A stretch of DNA of 64,000 nt from 70-18 sp041691815 (GTDB lineage: Bacteria; Pseudomonadota; Alphaproteobacteria; Acetobacterales; Acetobacteraceae), in assembly GCA_041691815.1 (NCBI GenBank), contig JBEPTZ010000005.1:17482-81481 (forward strand), in the 5' to 3' direction. Under the pieces are notes generated by a model. That model did no database searches. It saw only the letters and a program-made list of their open reading frames with translations, and had not been told where the DNA came from. The position numbers were made by a program, and so were the translations under genes. Positions 46,933 to 55,349 of this stretch are shown piece after piece; positions within the stretch are counted from its first letter, which is position 1; every line of letters starts with the position of its first letter.

Positions 46933-47022
46933 GGTCTGGCTCCTGATTGTTTCGCCAGCATCTGGCTCGCGCGCATGGTGCTTGGGCCAGGCCGGCGGGG
47001 CAAGCCGCGTTGTGCCGGGCGG

Positions 47023-47238
47023 TCAGGCGTGGCCAGAGACTGGCAGCGCGCTCCAGCCGCCGAGGCGGACCACGGCGGCGAGCAGGCGCAACGCCTCGGG
47101 GCCGCCGCAATCGGCGATTGTGCCGTTTTCCATCTCGCCGGCCAGCAGTTCCGCCTGGCCGGCGATGGTCTCGGCGGCCTGCCGCAAGGTCGCCGTGTCC
47201 GGCGGATCACCCGCCGGGTTATTGAAATTGCCGTGCAT
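47023..47238 (-). CDS. Small hypothetical protein
   Basis: A 71-residue frame, helical and Ala-rich (LRQAAETIAGQAELLAGEMENGTIADCGGPEALRLL is the likely helical part, here noted as residues 18-53). No recognised domain, and only a weak ribosome site. It lies between the hydratase and formaldehyde dehydrogenase genes in the same direction, where no other coding frame is plausible. Real but unproven. Confidence 0.4.
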   Translation of the reverse strand: MHGNFNNPAGDPPDTATLRQAAETIAGQAELLAGEMENGTIADCGGPEALRLLAAVVRLGGWSALPVSGHA

Positions 47239-47346
47239 CGCCGGAGCGTCCCGCTATGGCCATTTTGGCGTGTTCATGCCGCAAAGGGTTCGCGCGGTCC
47301 GGGCCGAGGGTAGCGCCGGGTGGTTAACCGGGGGTTGCCGGGCGGC

Positions 47347-48144
47347 TCAGGCGAAGCTGACCGAGACCGCCGGGCCAAGACCGTCGAACACCACTTCCGC
47401 TGTCCCCGGCCCGTCCAGCCAGATCGGCGGGGTGACGCTGCCCAGCATCACCACCTGGCCGGCGCGCAGGCCGCCGAAGGCGCGGGCGACGCCGGAGCCG
47501 GCCAGCCAGGCCAGGGCGGCCATCGGGTGGCCGAGCAGATCGGCGCCCTTGCCCTCGCCGCGCTGTACGCCATCGACGCTGATCCGTCCGGTGACGGCGG
47601 CGAGGTCCAGTTCACGCCATCCCTGGGCCGGGGCGCCGAGCACGGCGGCGGCGTGATAGACCTGATCGGCGATCAGGGTCGGGGTGCCGACTGCCGTGAG
47701 GTCGCCGGCCGGCGGTGGGCCGTAGCGGTTGTCCACCACCTCGATGGCGGCGAACGCCGTTTCCACCGCGGCGGCGGCCTGCGCGGCGTCATAGCTGCCG
47801 GGCGGCAGGTCGCGCGCCAGACGGACGCCGACCTCGCATTCCACGCCGGGGCCGCGAAATGCCGACCACGGCAGCACGACGCCGGAGGCATGCATCCCGG
47901 CCCGCGGCATGAAGCCGCCGGCCGGGCCGGACAGGCCGAGATAGGCCTGCATCCGCGCCGTGGTGGCGCCGATCTTGAAGCCGGCGGGAGGGAAAGCGCC
48001 GATCAGCCGGGCCAGCGCCAGCTGCACCGCGGCGCCTTCGGCCTCGGTGGTGGGGGCCAACTCCGCCGGCAGCGGCCCGGCCGGGCGGCCGGCCTGGCGG
48101 TTCGCCAGCAAGAGCTCGGCGGCGCGTTCGATGTTCGTGGTCAT
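47347..48144 (-). CDS. 2-Keto-4-pentenoate hydratase-like protein (FAH superfamily)
   Basis: A 265-residue protein of the hydratase/decarboxylase group acting in meta-cleavage of aromatic compounds: GFKIGATTARMQAYLGL, the metal-ligand region ECEVGVRLARDLP, AAIEVVDNRYG and GQVVMLGSVTPP. The Glu and Asp ligands (VECEVG, EVVDNR) are present. No aromatic-ring genes are nearby, so the substrate is unknown. Its ATG overlaps the rlmB stop (ATGA), which indicates translation coupled to rlmB. Confidence 0.84.
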   Translation of the reverse strand: MTTNIERAAELLLANRQAGRPAGPLPAELAPTTEAEGAAVQLALARLIGAFPPAGFKIGATTARMQAYLGLSGPAGGFMPRAGMHASGVVLPWSAFRGPGVECEVGVRLARDLPPGSYDAAQAAAAVETAFAAIEVVDNRYGPPPAGDLTAVGTPTLIADQVYHAAAVLGAPAQGWRELDLAAVTGRISVDGVQRGEGKGADLLGHPMAALAWLAGSGVARAFGGLRAGQVVMLGSVTPPIWLDGPGTAEVVFDGLGPAVSVSFA

Positions 48145-49235
48145 GTGCGGCGGGCGATCTCGTACAGCGCCACCGCGGCGGCGGCCGACACGTTCAGGCT
48201 TTCCATCAGTTCCCCCGCGCCGGGCATGGCGATGCCGGCAAGTTCGTCGCAGGTCTCACGGGTCAGGCGGCGCATTCCCTCGCCCTCGCTGCCCAGCACC
48301 AGCGCCACCCGGCGCTGCGCCAGCGCCGGCCCCGAAAGCGGCGCGCCGCGCGCATCCAGCCCGACGATCCACAGCCCGGCCGCCCGCAGCGCCACCAGCG
48401 TGCGGGCGATGTTGACCGCACGCAGTATCGGCACCGTCTCCAGCGCGCCCGAGGCGGCCTTGGCGAGCGCTCCGGTCTCCTCCGGGGCGTTGCGGTCCTG
48501 GGTGATCACCGCGGCGACCCGGAACGCGGCGGCGCAGCGCAGGATGGCGCCGACGTTGCGCGGATCGGAGACCTGGTCGAGCACCAGCACCGGCCCGGAG
48601 CGCTCCAGCGCCTGTTGCAGCGACGGCGATGGCAGCGGGTCGACCAGCAGCGCTGCCCCCTGATGCACGATCGCGTGGCCGAGCAACTGGTCCAGCCTGG
48701 CGCGGTCGGCGCGTTCGGGGGCGATCGGCCAGGCCTGGCGGATCGCCAGCGCCACCTGCGCCTCGGCTTCCTCGGTCAGCATCAGGCGACGCAGCCGCCG
48801 CGCCGGGTTGGCCAGTGCCGCGGCTACGGCGTGGGTGCCATACAGCCACACGGTGCCGCGCGGCGCTTCGGTGCCGCCACTGCGCGGGGGTGTCGGCGCA
48901 CGTGGTTCGCTGCGGCGAGGCGCCTCCGGCCGCGCCCGCTCCTGGTGGGGCTTGTCGGCCGGTGCCGGCAGGCGCAGCGCACCCGGGCGTTCGCTCGCCG
49001 GCTCCACGGCCGGGCGGCGCTCGGGCTGTTGCCGCTCGCCGTGCAAGCGCTCGCCGTTCGGCCGCGGCCCCTTGCTGCGGTCCGGCGGCGGGCGGCGGGC
49101 CTGGCCACCATGCGGCTTCGGGCCGGCGGCGCCGCTGCGGCTGCGATTGGGGCCGTCGCCGCCATGCGGACGATGGCCTCCCGGGGGGCCTCCCGGGGGG
49201 CGGCTGCCGGAGCCGTGTTTGCTGGGCGGTTTCAT
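48141..49235 (-). CDS. rlmB: 23S rRNA (guanosine-2'-O-)-methyltransferase RlmB
   Basis: A 364-residue SpoU/TrmH-family enzyme. The knotted methyltransferase domain lies at about residues 200-360 with the three SpoU motifs: LDQVSDPRNVGAILRCAAAF, LVLGSEGEGM and ESLNVSAAAAVALYE. An L30e-like substrate-binding domain (GTVWLYGTHAVAAAL) precedes it. Residues 1-125 are an Arg/Pro/Gly-rich disordered extension far longer than in E. coli RlmB. AGGAA lies before the ATG. It is divergent from the tRNA-Tyr gene. Confidence 0.92.
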   Translation of the reverse strand: MKPPSKHGSGSRPPGGPPGGHRPHGGDGPNRSRSGAAGPKPHGGQARRPPPDRSKGPRPNGERLHGERQQPERRPAVEPASERPGALRLPAPADKPHQERARPEAPRRSEPRAPTPPRSGGTEAPRGTVWLYGTHAVAAALANPARRLRRLMLTEEAEAQVALAIRQAWPIAPERADRARLDQLLGHAIVHQGAALLVDPLPSPSLQQALERSGPVLVLDQVSDPRNVGAILRCAAAFRVAAVITQDRNAPEETGALAKAASGALETVPILRAVNIARTLVALRAAGLWIVGLDARGAPLSGPALAQRRVALVLGSEGEGMRRLTRETCDELAGIAMPGAGELMESLNVSAAAAVALYEIARRT

Positions 49236-49361
49236 GCTACCGTTCCTATAGCGGTCTGCTGCGGCGCCGACAAACCTCCGCGCCGGAGTGCTTCGTTGAC
49301 AAGCGCCGCAGGATCGCAATAGTGCGCGCCGTTGCGACCGCCGGGGTGAGACCTCCGGGCG

Positions 49362-49447
49362 CGAGGAGGGGTGCCCGAGTGGCTAAAGGGGGCGGACTGT
49401 AAATCCGCTGGCGCACGCCTACGTTGGTTCGAATCCAACCCCCTCCA
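49362..49447 (+). tRNA. tRNA-Tyr (anticodon GTA)
   Basis: Full cloverleaf of 86 bases including an encoded CCA. The acceptor GGAGGGG pairs with CCCCTCC, the anticodon loop is CTGTAAA, the class II long variable arm is present and the T loop is TTCGAAT. First of a Tyr-Gly-Trp cluster ahead of secE. Confidence 0.97.
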
Positions 49448-49486
49448 CCAGTTCCGCAAGCGATCGAGGCGTCGCAAAGCCGTGCC

Positions 49487-49560
49487 TTGGCGGGTGTAGC
49501 TCAATGGTAGAGTCCCAGCCTTCCAAGCTGGCTGTGCGGGTTCGATTCCCGTCACCCGCT
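49487..49560 (+). tRNA. tRNA-Gly (anticodon TCC)
   Basis: A 74-base cloverleaf with encoded CCA. The acceptor GCGGGTG pairs with CACCCGC, the anticodon loop reads CTTCCAA and the T loop TTCGATT. Confidence 0.97.
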
Positions 49561-49749
49561 CCATCCGCCCGGCGCCGCCTGCGGCAGATCATGGCACCAT
49601 GTGCAACTGCGGCTCTTGACTTTGCGCCCGGCGCATTCTTTCTACGCCCCCCGGACCCAGGTCTGCGGGGCGCTCGCTTTGGTATCTCGCTTGCCGGTGC
49701 CGGTCTGGCGTAATAGACGGACGGGCGTAACAGGCGGTGCGGGCGTAAT
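49561..49749 (+). other. Spacer between tRNA-Gly and tRNA-Trp
   Basis: In many proteobacteria a tufB gene stands between these tRNA genes. Here only 189 bases are found, with no coding frame and a GGGCGTAATAG direct repeat just before tRNA-Trp (near 49,710-49,750). Confidence 0.5.
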
Positions 49750-49826
49750 AGGGGTGTAGCTCAATTGGCTAGAGCGCCGGTCTCCAAAACCGGAGGTTGC
49801 GGGTTCGAGACCCTCCACCCCTGCCA
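49750..49826 (+). tRNA. tRNA-Trp (anticodon CCA)
   Basis: A 77-base cloverleaf with encoded CCA. The acceptor AGGGGTG pairs with CACCCCT, the anticodon loop is TCTCCAAAA-like with CCA, and the T loop is TTCGAGA. It is 58 bases before secE. Confidence 0.97.
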
Positions 49827-49884
49827 CGCCTGATCTCAGGCATGGTTGGCGACGACGTAATCTTGACGAAGGCGGCAAAGGAGC

Positions 49885-50088
49885 ATGAGCGGCGTGGCGG
49901 TTGATCCGGTGAAATTCGTGCGTGAGGTACGCAGCGAGGTGACCAAGGTTACCTGGCCGTCCCGCAAGGAGACGCTGGTCACGACTGGCCTGGTGTTTGC
50001 CCTGTCGGCGTTGGCGGCGCTGTTCTTCTTCGTCTCGGACCAGGTGATCGGCATCGGCGTGCGCGCACTGTTCGGCGTCGGGTCCTAA
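49885..50088 (+). CDS. secE: Preprotein translocase subunit SecE
   Basis: A 67-residue single-pass membrane subunit of SecYEG. It has the conserved cytoplasmic segment FVREVRSEVTKVTWPSRKET followed by one transmembrane helix (TTGLVFALSALAALFFFVSD). AAGGAG lies close before the ATG. It precedes nusG by 11 bases, the universal arrangement. Confidence 0.95.
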   Translation: MSGVAVDPVKFVREVRSEVTKVTWPSRKETLVTTGLVFALSALAALFFFVSDQVIGIGVRALFGVGS

Positions 50089-50099
50089 GGAGTTTCGAG

Positions 50100-50630
50100 A
50101 TGGCCAAGCGCTGGTATGTCGTCCATGTCTATTCCGGGTTCGAGAAAAAGATCGCCCAGCAGATCAAGGAGCAGGCTGCCCAGAAGGGGCTGGCCGACCA
50201 GATCGACGAGGTTCTGGTTCCCTCCGAAGAGGTCGTCGAGTTGCGGCGCGGCCAGAAGGTGAATGCCGAGCGCAAGTTCTTCCCCGGCTACGTGCTGGTG
50301 AAGATGGAACTGACCGACGATGCCTGGCATCTGGTCAAGGACACGCCGAAAGTGACCGGCTTTCTGGGCACCAAGCTGCGCCCGTCGCCGATCACCGACG
50401 CGGAAGCCGACCGGATCATGAAGCAGACCCAGGAAGGTGTTGAGCGTCCGCGCCCCGCCGTGCTGTACGAGGTCGGCGAGCAGATTCGGGTGGCCGACGG
50501 CCCGTTCACCAGCTTCAACGGCGTGGTCGAGGAAGTGGACGAGGAAAAGGGCCGTGTGAAGGTCAGCGTCTCGATTTTCGGCCGCTCGACGCCTGTGGAA
50601 CTGGAATACAGCCAGGTCGAGAAGGCCTGA
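50100..50630 (+). CDS. nusG: Transcription termination/antitermination factor NusG
   Basis: A 176-residue factor linking RNA polymerase to the ribosome or Rho. The NGN domain starts KRWYVVHVYSGFEKKIAQQI and contains FFPGYVLVKMELTDDAWHLV. A C-terminal KOW domain follows (IRVADGPFTSFNGVVEEVDEEKGRVKV is spread over residues about 120-150). AAGGAG precedes the ATG. Normally rplK follows; here the next gene is on the other strand ten bases later. Confidence 0.97.
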   Translation: MAKRWYVVHVYSGFEKKIAQQIKEQAAQKGLADQIDEVLVPSEEVVELRRGQKVNAERKFFPGYVLVKMELTDDAWHLVKDTPKVTGFLGTKLRPSPITDAEADRIMKQTQEGVERPRPAVLYEVGEQIRVADGPFTSFNGVVEEVDEEKGRVKVSVSIFGRSTPVELEYSQVEKA

Positions 50631-50640
50631 CGCCGACCGC

Positions 50641-51675
50641 TCAGGACGCCCGGTCCCGCATCACCCGCTGCAGGTCGCTCTCGATCGCCTCGATCATGGC
50701 GCTCGGCTGCGCGCGCACAACGTTGTACCAGTCGGCGATGTCCTGAACCCGCACCGGATTGTCGCGCAGCAACTCCCGCTTGATGAACGGAAATCCGGCC
50801 TGCAGCAATTCGCGCCATAGCTCCGCGGTGGGGTTCAGCGGCAAACGCGCCGCCGCGGCATGGCTGATCCGGCTGGCGTGGATGCGCCGTGCATCGGCGA
50901 ACGGGTCCACCGGCGCCTCGGTATCGCTGGTCAGCACGCTGGTGTCGATCCGCTGCACCAGATCGCGGTATGGCCACAGCGCCGCGCAACGCAGCCCGGC
51001 AGCGAGCAGTTGCTGGGTCAACCCCACTTCGTAGCGCGACACCACCCAGTATTTCGAACGAACCGGACGTACGCTGCGCCAGAAATCGCGCCACGCCGCG
51101 CTGCTCATCGCCGCCCGGCCGGCGACCAGAAAGAACGACTGCAGATGATAGCGCTGCTGCCAGCTCTCGGTGGCGCCCCACAGATCCGCCTTGGCGAAAT
51201 CCACCCGCGCCAGCGTCTCCTGCAGCGGCCGTAGCGGGCCATAGACGCTGTCATTGGCAATCACCACGAATTCGGTTTCCGGCCTGGGCAGCCCAAGCCG
51301 CTGCAGCGCCTCGCGCATCGCGCCGAAATCGTAGCCGATGTTGCGCCGCACCAGCACACAGGCGCAGAGCGCCCGCGCTGCCGCCATGCTGTCGTCACTC
51401 AATGTCCCGGAATTGCTCACGAACGCCACCGAGAGCCCGACGTCGCGCAAGGCCGCGAGGTAATCCAGAACATGCCGACGCACGATGCCGCCAGGGTCGA
51501 AATGGACGAACAGCGCCACGCGCGGCCCCAGCACCACCTCGCCTTCAGGCCAGCAGCGCACGATCTGGTTCGGGCTGCTGCACCGCCCGAGCAGTGCGCC
51601 GATCCAGCCGCCGGTCTCGGCAACAGCCGTATCGATCGGCCGCATTACGGCCCGCCGGATCACTGCCAACATCAC
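50641..51675 (-). CDS. Rhamnan synthesis F (RgpF)-like glycan protein
   Basis: A 344-residue protein of the RgpF type, involved in making rhamnose-rich surface polysaccharide. Features are VALFVHFDPGGIVRRHVLDYL, the strongly conserved RRNIGYDFGAMREAL and NDSVYGPL, and LWGATESWQQRYHLQSFF. No signal peptide. ATG at 51675 or 51672 are equal choices. It is transcribed towards nusG and follows a methyltransferase-glycosyltransferase fusion 121 bases upstream on the same strand, which suggests a polysaccharide cluster with ugd. Confidence 0.82.
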   Translation of the reverse strand: MMLAVIRRAVMRPIDTAVAETGGWIGALLGRCSSPNQIVRCWPEGEVVLGPRVALFVHFDPGGIVRRHVLDYLAALRDVGLSVAFVSNSGTLSDDSMAAARALCACVLVRRNIGYDFGAMREALQRLGLPRPETEFVVIANDSVYGPLRPLQETLARVDFAKADLWGATESWQQRYHLQSFFLVAGRAAMSSAAWRDFWRSVRPVRSKYWVVSRYEVGLTQQLLAAGLRCAALWPYRDLVQRIDTSVLTSDTEAPVDPFADARRIHASRISHAAAARLPLNPTAELWRELLQAGFPFIKRELLRDNPVRVQDIADWYNVVRAQPSAMIEAIESDLQRVMRDRAS

Positions 51676-51796
51676 TCAGAGACTCTGTTCGGGCATGGGT
51701 TATCCGACCGCGGATTGGACAGCACGATGCCAGGATGAGGCGAATCGGTCAGTGACGAAAGCAGCATCGCCCTGGCGTACCGACGGCATCGACCCG

Positions 51797-53533
51797 TCAC
51801 GACACGGCGCCGGAATGGCCGAATTGGCGCGCCGGCCTCGCTCCAACGGCCGAGCCTCGCCCAGCGAGCACCGGAAGCCGGGCCAGCAATGCCGCGTTCA
51901 AGGCATCGCGCCGCTGCCACAGCGAGCGATACCACGCCACCCGCTCCGCCACCTGATAGGCCATCATCCGCTGTGCCGCCACATACCGGCGCGCCGCATC
52001 GCCGATACCGCGCCCCAGTTCGGGGTTGGCCACCAGCCGCAGCAATCGCTGCTGCAATTCCTGCGGCGAATGGAACAGCAGCCCGGTCACGCCGTCCTCG
52101 ATACTGTCGCCATAAGCGACCGGGCTGGCGAGTGCCACGACCCGGTGCGCTGCCGCCTCGACGAATTTGAGGTCGGATTTGCAGCGATTGAACGGATTGT
52201 CCACCAGCGGCATCAGCGAGACTTCGCAGTGGGACAGCAGCGCCTGGTAGGTCGGGTAATCGCAGAGCGGCGTGAAGGTCTTGTGCGGCGTGCGCAACGC
52301 ATCGAACAGCGCGCGGTCATTGACGATCTGGAAATGCAGCCGCTCCTGCGCCAGCTCCGCCGCACCGTTCAGCGCCTCCAGACAGGGCGGCCAATCGTCG
52401 TCGCGGTTCAGCCCGGCGAACAGCACGCTGATGTGCCCGCCCGTCGCATAATTGCGCGGGTCCGGCAGGCGGGGTACTGCGTTCGGAAACACCGCGACCT
52501 CCGGATTCTGCCGCCGCAGCAGCGCCGCCAGCGGTGCGGTGGTTGTCTGCACCGCATGGACAGCGGAGAAATTATACATCTCCGGGTGCTGCAGGATCGG
52601 GATGAAGTCGGGATGGTCGTCGAATTCGCAGACCGTGAGGTATCCAGCCTCCATCACCTCTCGTACCAGCGCCAGGCCCTTGGCGCCCAGCAGCGCCGGG
52701 CGGTGCAGGATGAAAATCTCCGCTGCGCCGTGCAATCGCGACGCCTGCTGCGAACCGGCCAACTCCGCCGTCACCGCCGGTTCGGTCGCCAGCGCCTGCA
52801 TCGGATCCAGCACGCGCACCTGGCTCACCCCCCCCACCGGGGCCAGCATGGTGGAGACGACATGCAACCGCGCGAGCTCGGTACGGGTTGCACGCCAGAG
52901 ATGCTGCAACGGCGCAGCGCGACGCAGATAGTCCGCAACATCGACCGCCAGAGTCCGCAGCCCCGGTGCCATCGCGGCCACGAATGCTTCGGCCTGCTCG
53001 CGCTGGAATACCCTCGGTACGCGTTCCGTCGGGTGCAGGCCCGCTTCCTCAAGGGCCCGGCGGGTGGTGTGTTCGGTGAACCAGCGCAAGTGGCCGCGAT
53101 CCATCAGGCCGCGGCTGTCGTAATCCCATGTGCCGCGCAGCAGGCGGTCGGCAAAGCTCCAATGCTCCAGATTGGGGATGCACAGCACCACGCTGCCGGT
53201 CGGGCGCAGCGCCTGGGCCTGGGTGCGCAGCACCGTCCACGGGTCGCCAAGATGCTCCAGTACGTCGTTGTAGACGATACAATCATAGCGCAGGCCGGCA
53301 AACGGCAGCGGCGTCGCTTCGACATCGACCACTGCGACGTCGTCCAGCCGCAAGGCGGCAATCCGCGCCAGTGCCGGGTCGCGCTCGATGCCAAGATAGC
53401 GCGCCTTGGGGTTGCGCCGCTTGTATTCCGCGCCCAGCGCGCCATCGCCGCAGCCGACATCGAGGATCAGCCGGGCATCCAGCGGAATACGGTCGATCAT
53501 CGTCGGATTGGCATCATCGCCGGAAGCCAGCAT
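51797..53533 (-). CDS. Fused SAM methyltransferase and glycosyltransferase
   Basis: A 578-residue two-domain enzyme. Residues about 15-200 are a class I methyltransferase: LILDVGCGDGALGAEY, YLGIERDPAL, YDCIVYNDVLEHLGDPW. The remainder is a GT-B-like transferase with FDDHPDFIP, VAVFPNAVPRLPDPR, ISVLFAGLNRDDDW and the group 1 block CKSDLKFVEAAAHRVVALASPVAYGDSIEDGV, here divided for length. The start at 53533 has a GAGGG site; a longer start at 53572 would overlap ugd. Neighbours (RgpF-like protein, UDP-glucose dehydrogenase) point to surface glycan synthesis. Acceptor unknown. Confidence 0.85.
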   Translation of the reverse strand: MLASGDDANPTMIDRIPLDARLILDVGCGDGALGAEYKRRNPKARYLGIERDPALARIAALRLDDVAVVDVEATPLPFAGLRYDCIVYNDVLEHLGDPWTVLRTQAQALRPTGSVVLCIPNLEHWSFADRLLRGTWDYDSRGLMDRGHLRWFTEHTTRRALEEAGLHPTERVPRVFQREQAEAFVAAMAPGLRTLAVDVADYLRRAAPLQHLWRATRTELARLHVVSTMLAPVGGVSQVRVLDPMQALATEPAVTAELAGSQQASRLHGAAEIFILHRPALLGAKGLALVREVMEAGYLTVCEFDDHPDFIPILQHPEMYNFSAVHAVQTTTAPLAALLRRQNPEVAVFPNAVPRLPDPRNYATGGHISVLFAGLNRDDDWPPCLEALNGAAELAQERLHFQIVNDRALFDALRTPHKTFTPLCDYPTYQALLSHCEVSLMPLVDNPFNRCKSDLKFVEAAAHRVVALASPVAYGDSIEDGVTGLLFHSPQELQQRLLRLVANPELGRGIGDAARRYVAAQRMMAYQVAERVAWYRSLWQRRDALNAALLARLPVLAGRGSAVGARPARQFGHSGAVS

Positions 53534-53552
53534 CACGCCCTCGCCTGCCTGG

Positions 53553-54860
53553 TCACGGACGGCCGACGCCATGATAGGCGAACCCGGCCGCGCGCATCGC
53601 GGCCGGATCGTAGACGTTGCGCAGGTCGACCACCACCGCACCGCGCATCGCCGCGCGCAGCCGCTCCGGCGCCAGGGCACGAAACTCGTTCCACTCGGTG
53701 ATCAGTACCAGAGCATCGGCGCCGGTGATCGCATCCATGGCATCGCTGCAATAGGCAACCGAGCCCGGCAGCAGCGGCCGTGCCTGCTCCATTCCCTCGG
53801 GGTCGTAGGCACGGATCAGCGCCCCGTCCTGGGCCAGCCGCGCGATGATCGGAACCGACGGCGCGTCGCGCATGTCGTCGGTTTCCGGTTTGAAGGTCAG
53901 GCCGAGCACGGCGATCACTTTGCCGCGAACCGAGCCGCCGCAGGCTGCGACCACGCGCGCCGCCATGCCGGATTTGCGGGCATCGTTCACCGCCACCACG
54001 GTCTCCACCAGCCGGCTCGGCGCGCCGGCCTCCTGGGCGATGCGCACCAGCGCCAGGGTGTCCTTCGGGAAGCAGCTGCCGCCGAAGCCGGGGCCGGCAT
54101 GCAGGAATTTCCGTCCGATCCGGCCGTCCAGCCCGATGCCGCGCGCCACGTCATGCACGTCGCCGTGCAGCTTCTCGCACAGATCGGCCATCTCGTTGAT
54201 GAACGTGACCTTCATTGCCAGGAAGGCGTTGGCGGCATACTTGGTCAGTTCCGCCGTCTCGATCGCGGTGAACAGGATCGGCGCCTCGATCAGCGATAAC
54301 GGGCGATACAGCCGGCGCATCACCTCGCGCGCCCGCTCGGTCTCGCAGCCGATCACCACCCGATCCGGACGCATGAAATCGCCGATGGCGCTGCCCTCGC
54401 GCAGGAACTCCGGGTTGGAGGCGACGTCGAATTCCAGGTCCGGCCGCACCTCGCGCACGATCTGCTGGATACGCCGGCCGGTTCCCACCGGCACCGTCGA
54501 TTTGGTCACGATCACCGTATAGTCGGTCAGTACCTTGGCGACCTGCTCGACCGCGGCGAACACATAAGAGAGGTCGGCGTGACCGTCGCCGCGACGGGTC
54601 GGCGTGCCGACCGCGATGAACACCGCCTCGGCGCCGGCGACGGCTGCCGCCAGGTCGTCACCGAAGCTGAGCCGCCCGGCCGCCGCGTTCTCCGCCACCA
54701 GCCGGTCCAATCCCGGCTCGAAGATCGGAATGCGGCCCTCGCGCAGTGCCGCCAGCTTGGCAGGGTCTGCCTCCACCAGCGCCACCTCCACCCCGAACTC
54801 GGCAAAGCAGGCGCCGGACACCAGCCCAACATAGCCGCCGCCGATCATCGCTATCCGCAT
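53553..54860 (-). CDS. ugd: UDP-glucose 6-dehydrogenase
   Basis: Oxidises UDP-glucose to UDP-glucuronate, a precursor for capsule and exopolysaccharide. The 435-residue protein has the Rossmann motif IAMIGGGYVGLVSGACFAEFG at the N-terminus, STVPVGTG, NPEFLREGSA, KYAANAFLAMKVTFINE and the catalytic Cys near residue 258 in GPGFGGSCFPKD. LGLTFKPETDDMRDAPS opens the second Rossmann fold. The ATG at 54860 is the family start; an upstream in-frame ATG adds five residues. Confidence 0.96.
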   Translation of the reverse strand: MRIAMIGGGYVGLVSGACFAEFGVEVALVEADPAKLAALREGRIPIFEPGLDRLVAENAAAGRLSFGDDLAAAVAGAEAVFIAVGTPTRRGDGHADLSYVFAAVEQVAKVLTDYTVIVTKSTVPVGTGRRIQQIVREVRPDLEFDVASNPEFLREGSAIGDFMRPDRVVIGCETERAREVMRRLYRPLSLIEAPILFTAIETAELTKYAANAFLAMKVTFINEMADLCEKLHGDVHDVARGIGLDGRIGRKFLHAGPGFGGSCFPKDTLALVRIAQEAGAPSRLVETVVAVNDARKSGMAARVVAACGGSVRGKVIAVLGLTFKPETDDMRDAPSVPIIARLAQDGALIRAYDPEGMEQARPLLPGSVAYCSDAMDAITGADALVLITEWNEFRALAPERLRAAMRGAVVVDLRNVYDPAAMRAAGFAYHGVGRP

Positions 54861-54914
54861 CGCGCCCGTCCCCATCGCTGCACCGCATCACACAGCACAG
54901 ATCGGACGGTTTCG

Positions 54915-55349
54915 CTACAGCGTCGATGTGGCACGCCTGCTGCGCGCGGCATGCTCATCCAGCGCCGCCTGCTCGGTGCGCAAGGCTGCCGCCCGACTCG
55001 CCCGCATCTGGCCGCTACGCAGTGCATCAGTTGCCTCCGCCGCGGCGTGGGCCGCCGCCAGCGCCGCGCGGGCCCGGCCGGCCGCCTGCTCGGTGGCGGC
55101 GAGGGCGGTGTCGGTGGCTGCAACTGCGGCCCGGCCATGCGGCAGCCAGCGGCAGAACCGGTCCATCATCACAGTCTCGGCGAGCAACTGCGTCGCGACG
55201 GCCGCCTCGCGCGCGATGGCTATCGTCGCCGCGCGCTGTGCATCCTCGGCGTCGGCAATGGCACGCAGCCCGGTCGCCAGGTCACGCTGGGCCGCACTCA
55301 CCTCGAAGCGGCGCAGCCGTGCCAGCACAACCAGCGCATCGCGGCTCAT
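54915..55349 (-). CDS. fliJ: Flagellar export protein FliJ-like
   Basis: A 144-residue Ala/Arg-rich, almost entirely helical protein that would form an antiparallel coiled coil, as FliJ does when it docks on the FliI ATPase ring. LARLRRFEVSAAQRDLATGL, EAAVATQLLAETVMM and RASRAAALRTEQAALDEHAARSR are the helical parts. Sequence conservation is weak; the call rests on the four-base overlap of its ATG with the fliI stop (ATGA). Confidence 0.7.
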   Translation of the reverse strand: MSRDALVVLARLRRFEVSAAQRDLATGLRAIADAEDAQRAATIAIAREAAVATQLLAETVMMDRFCRWLPHGRAAVAATDTALAATEQAAGRARAALAAAHAAAEATDALRSGQMRASRAAALRTEQAALDEHAARSRRATSTL

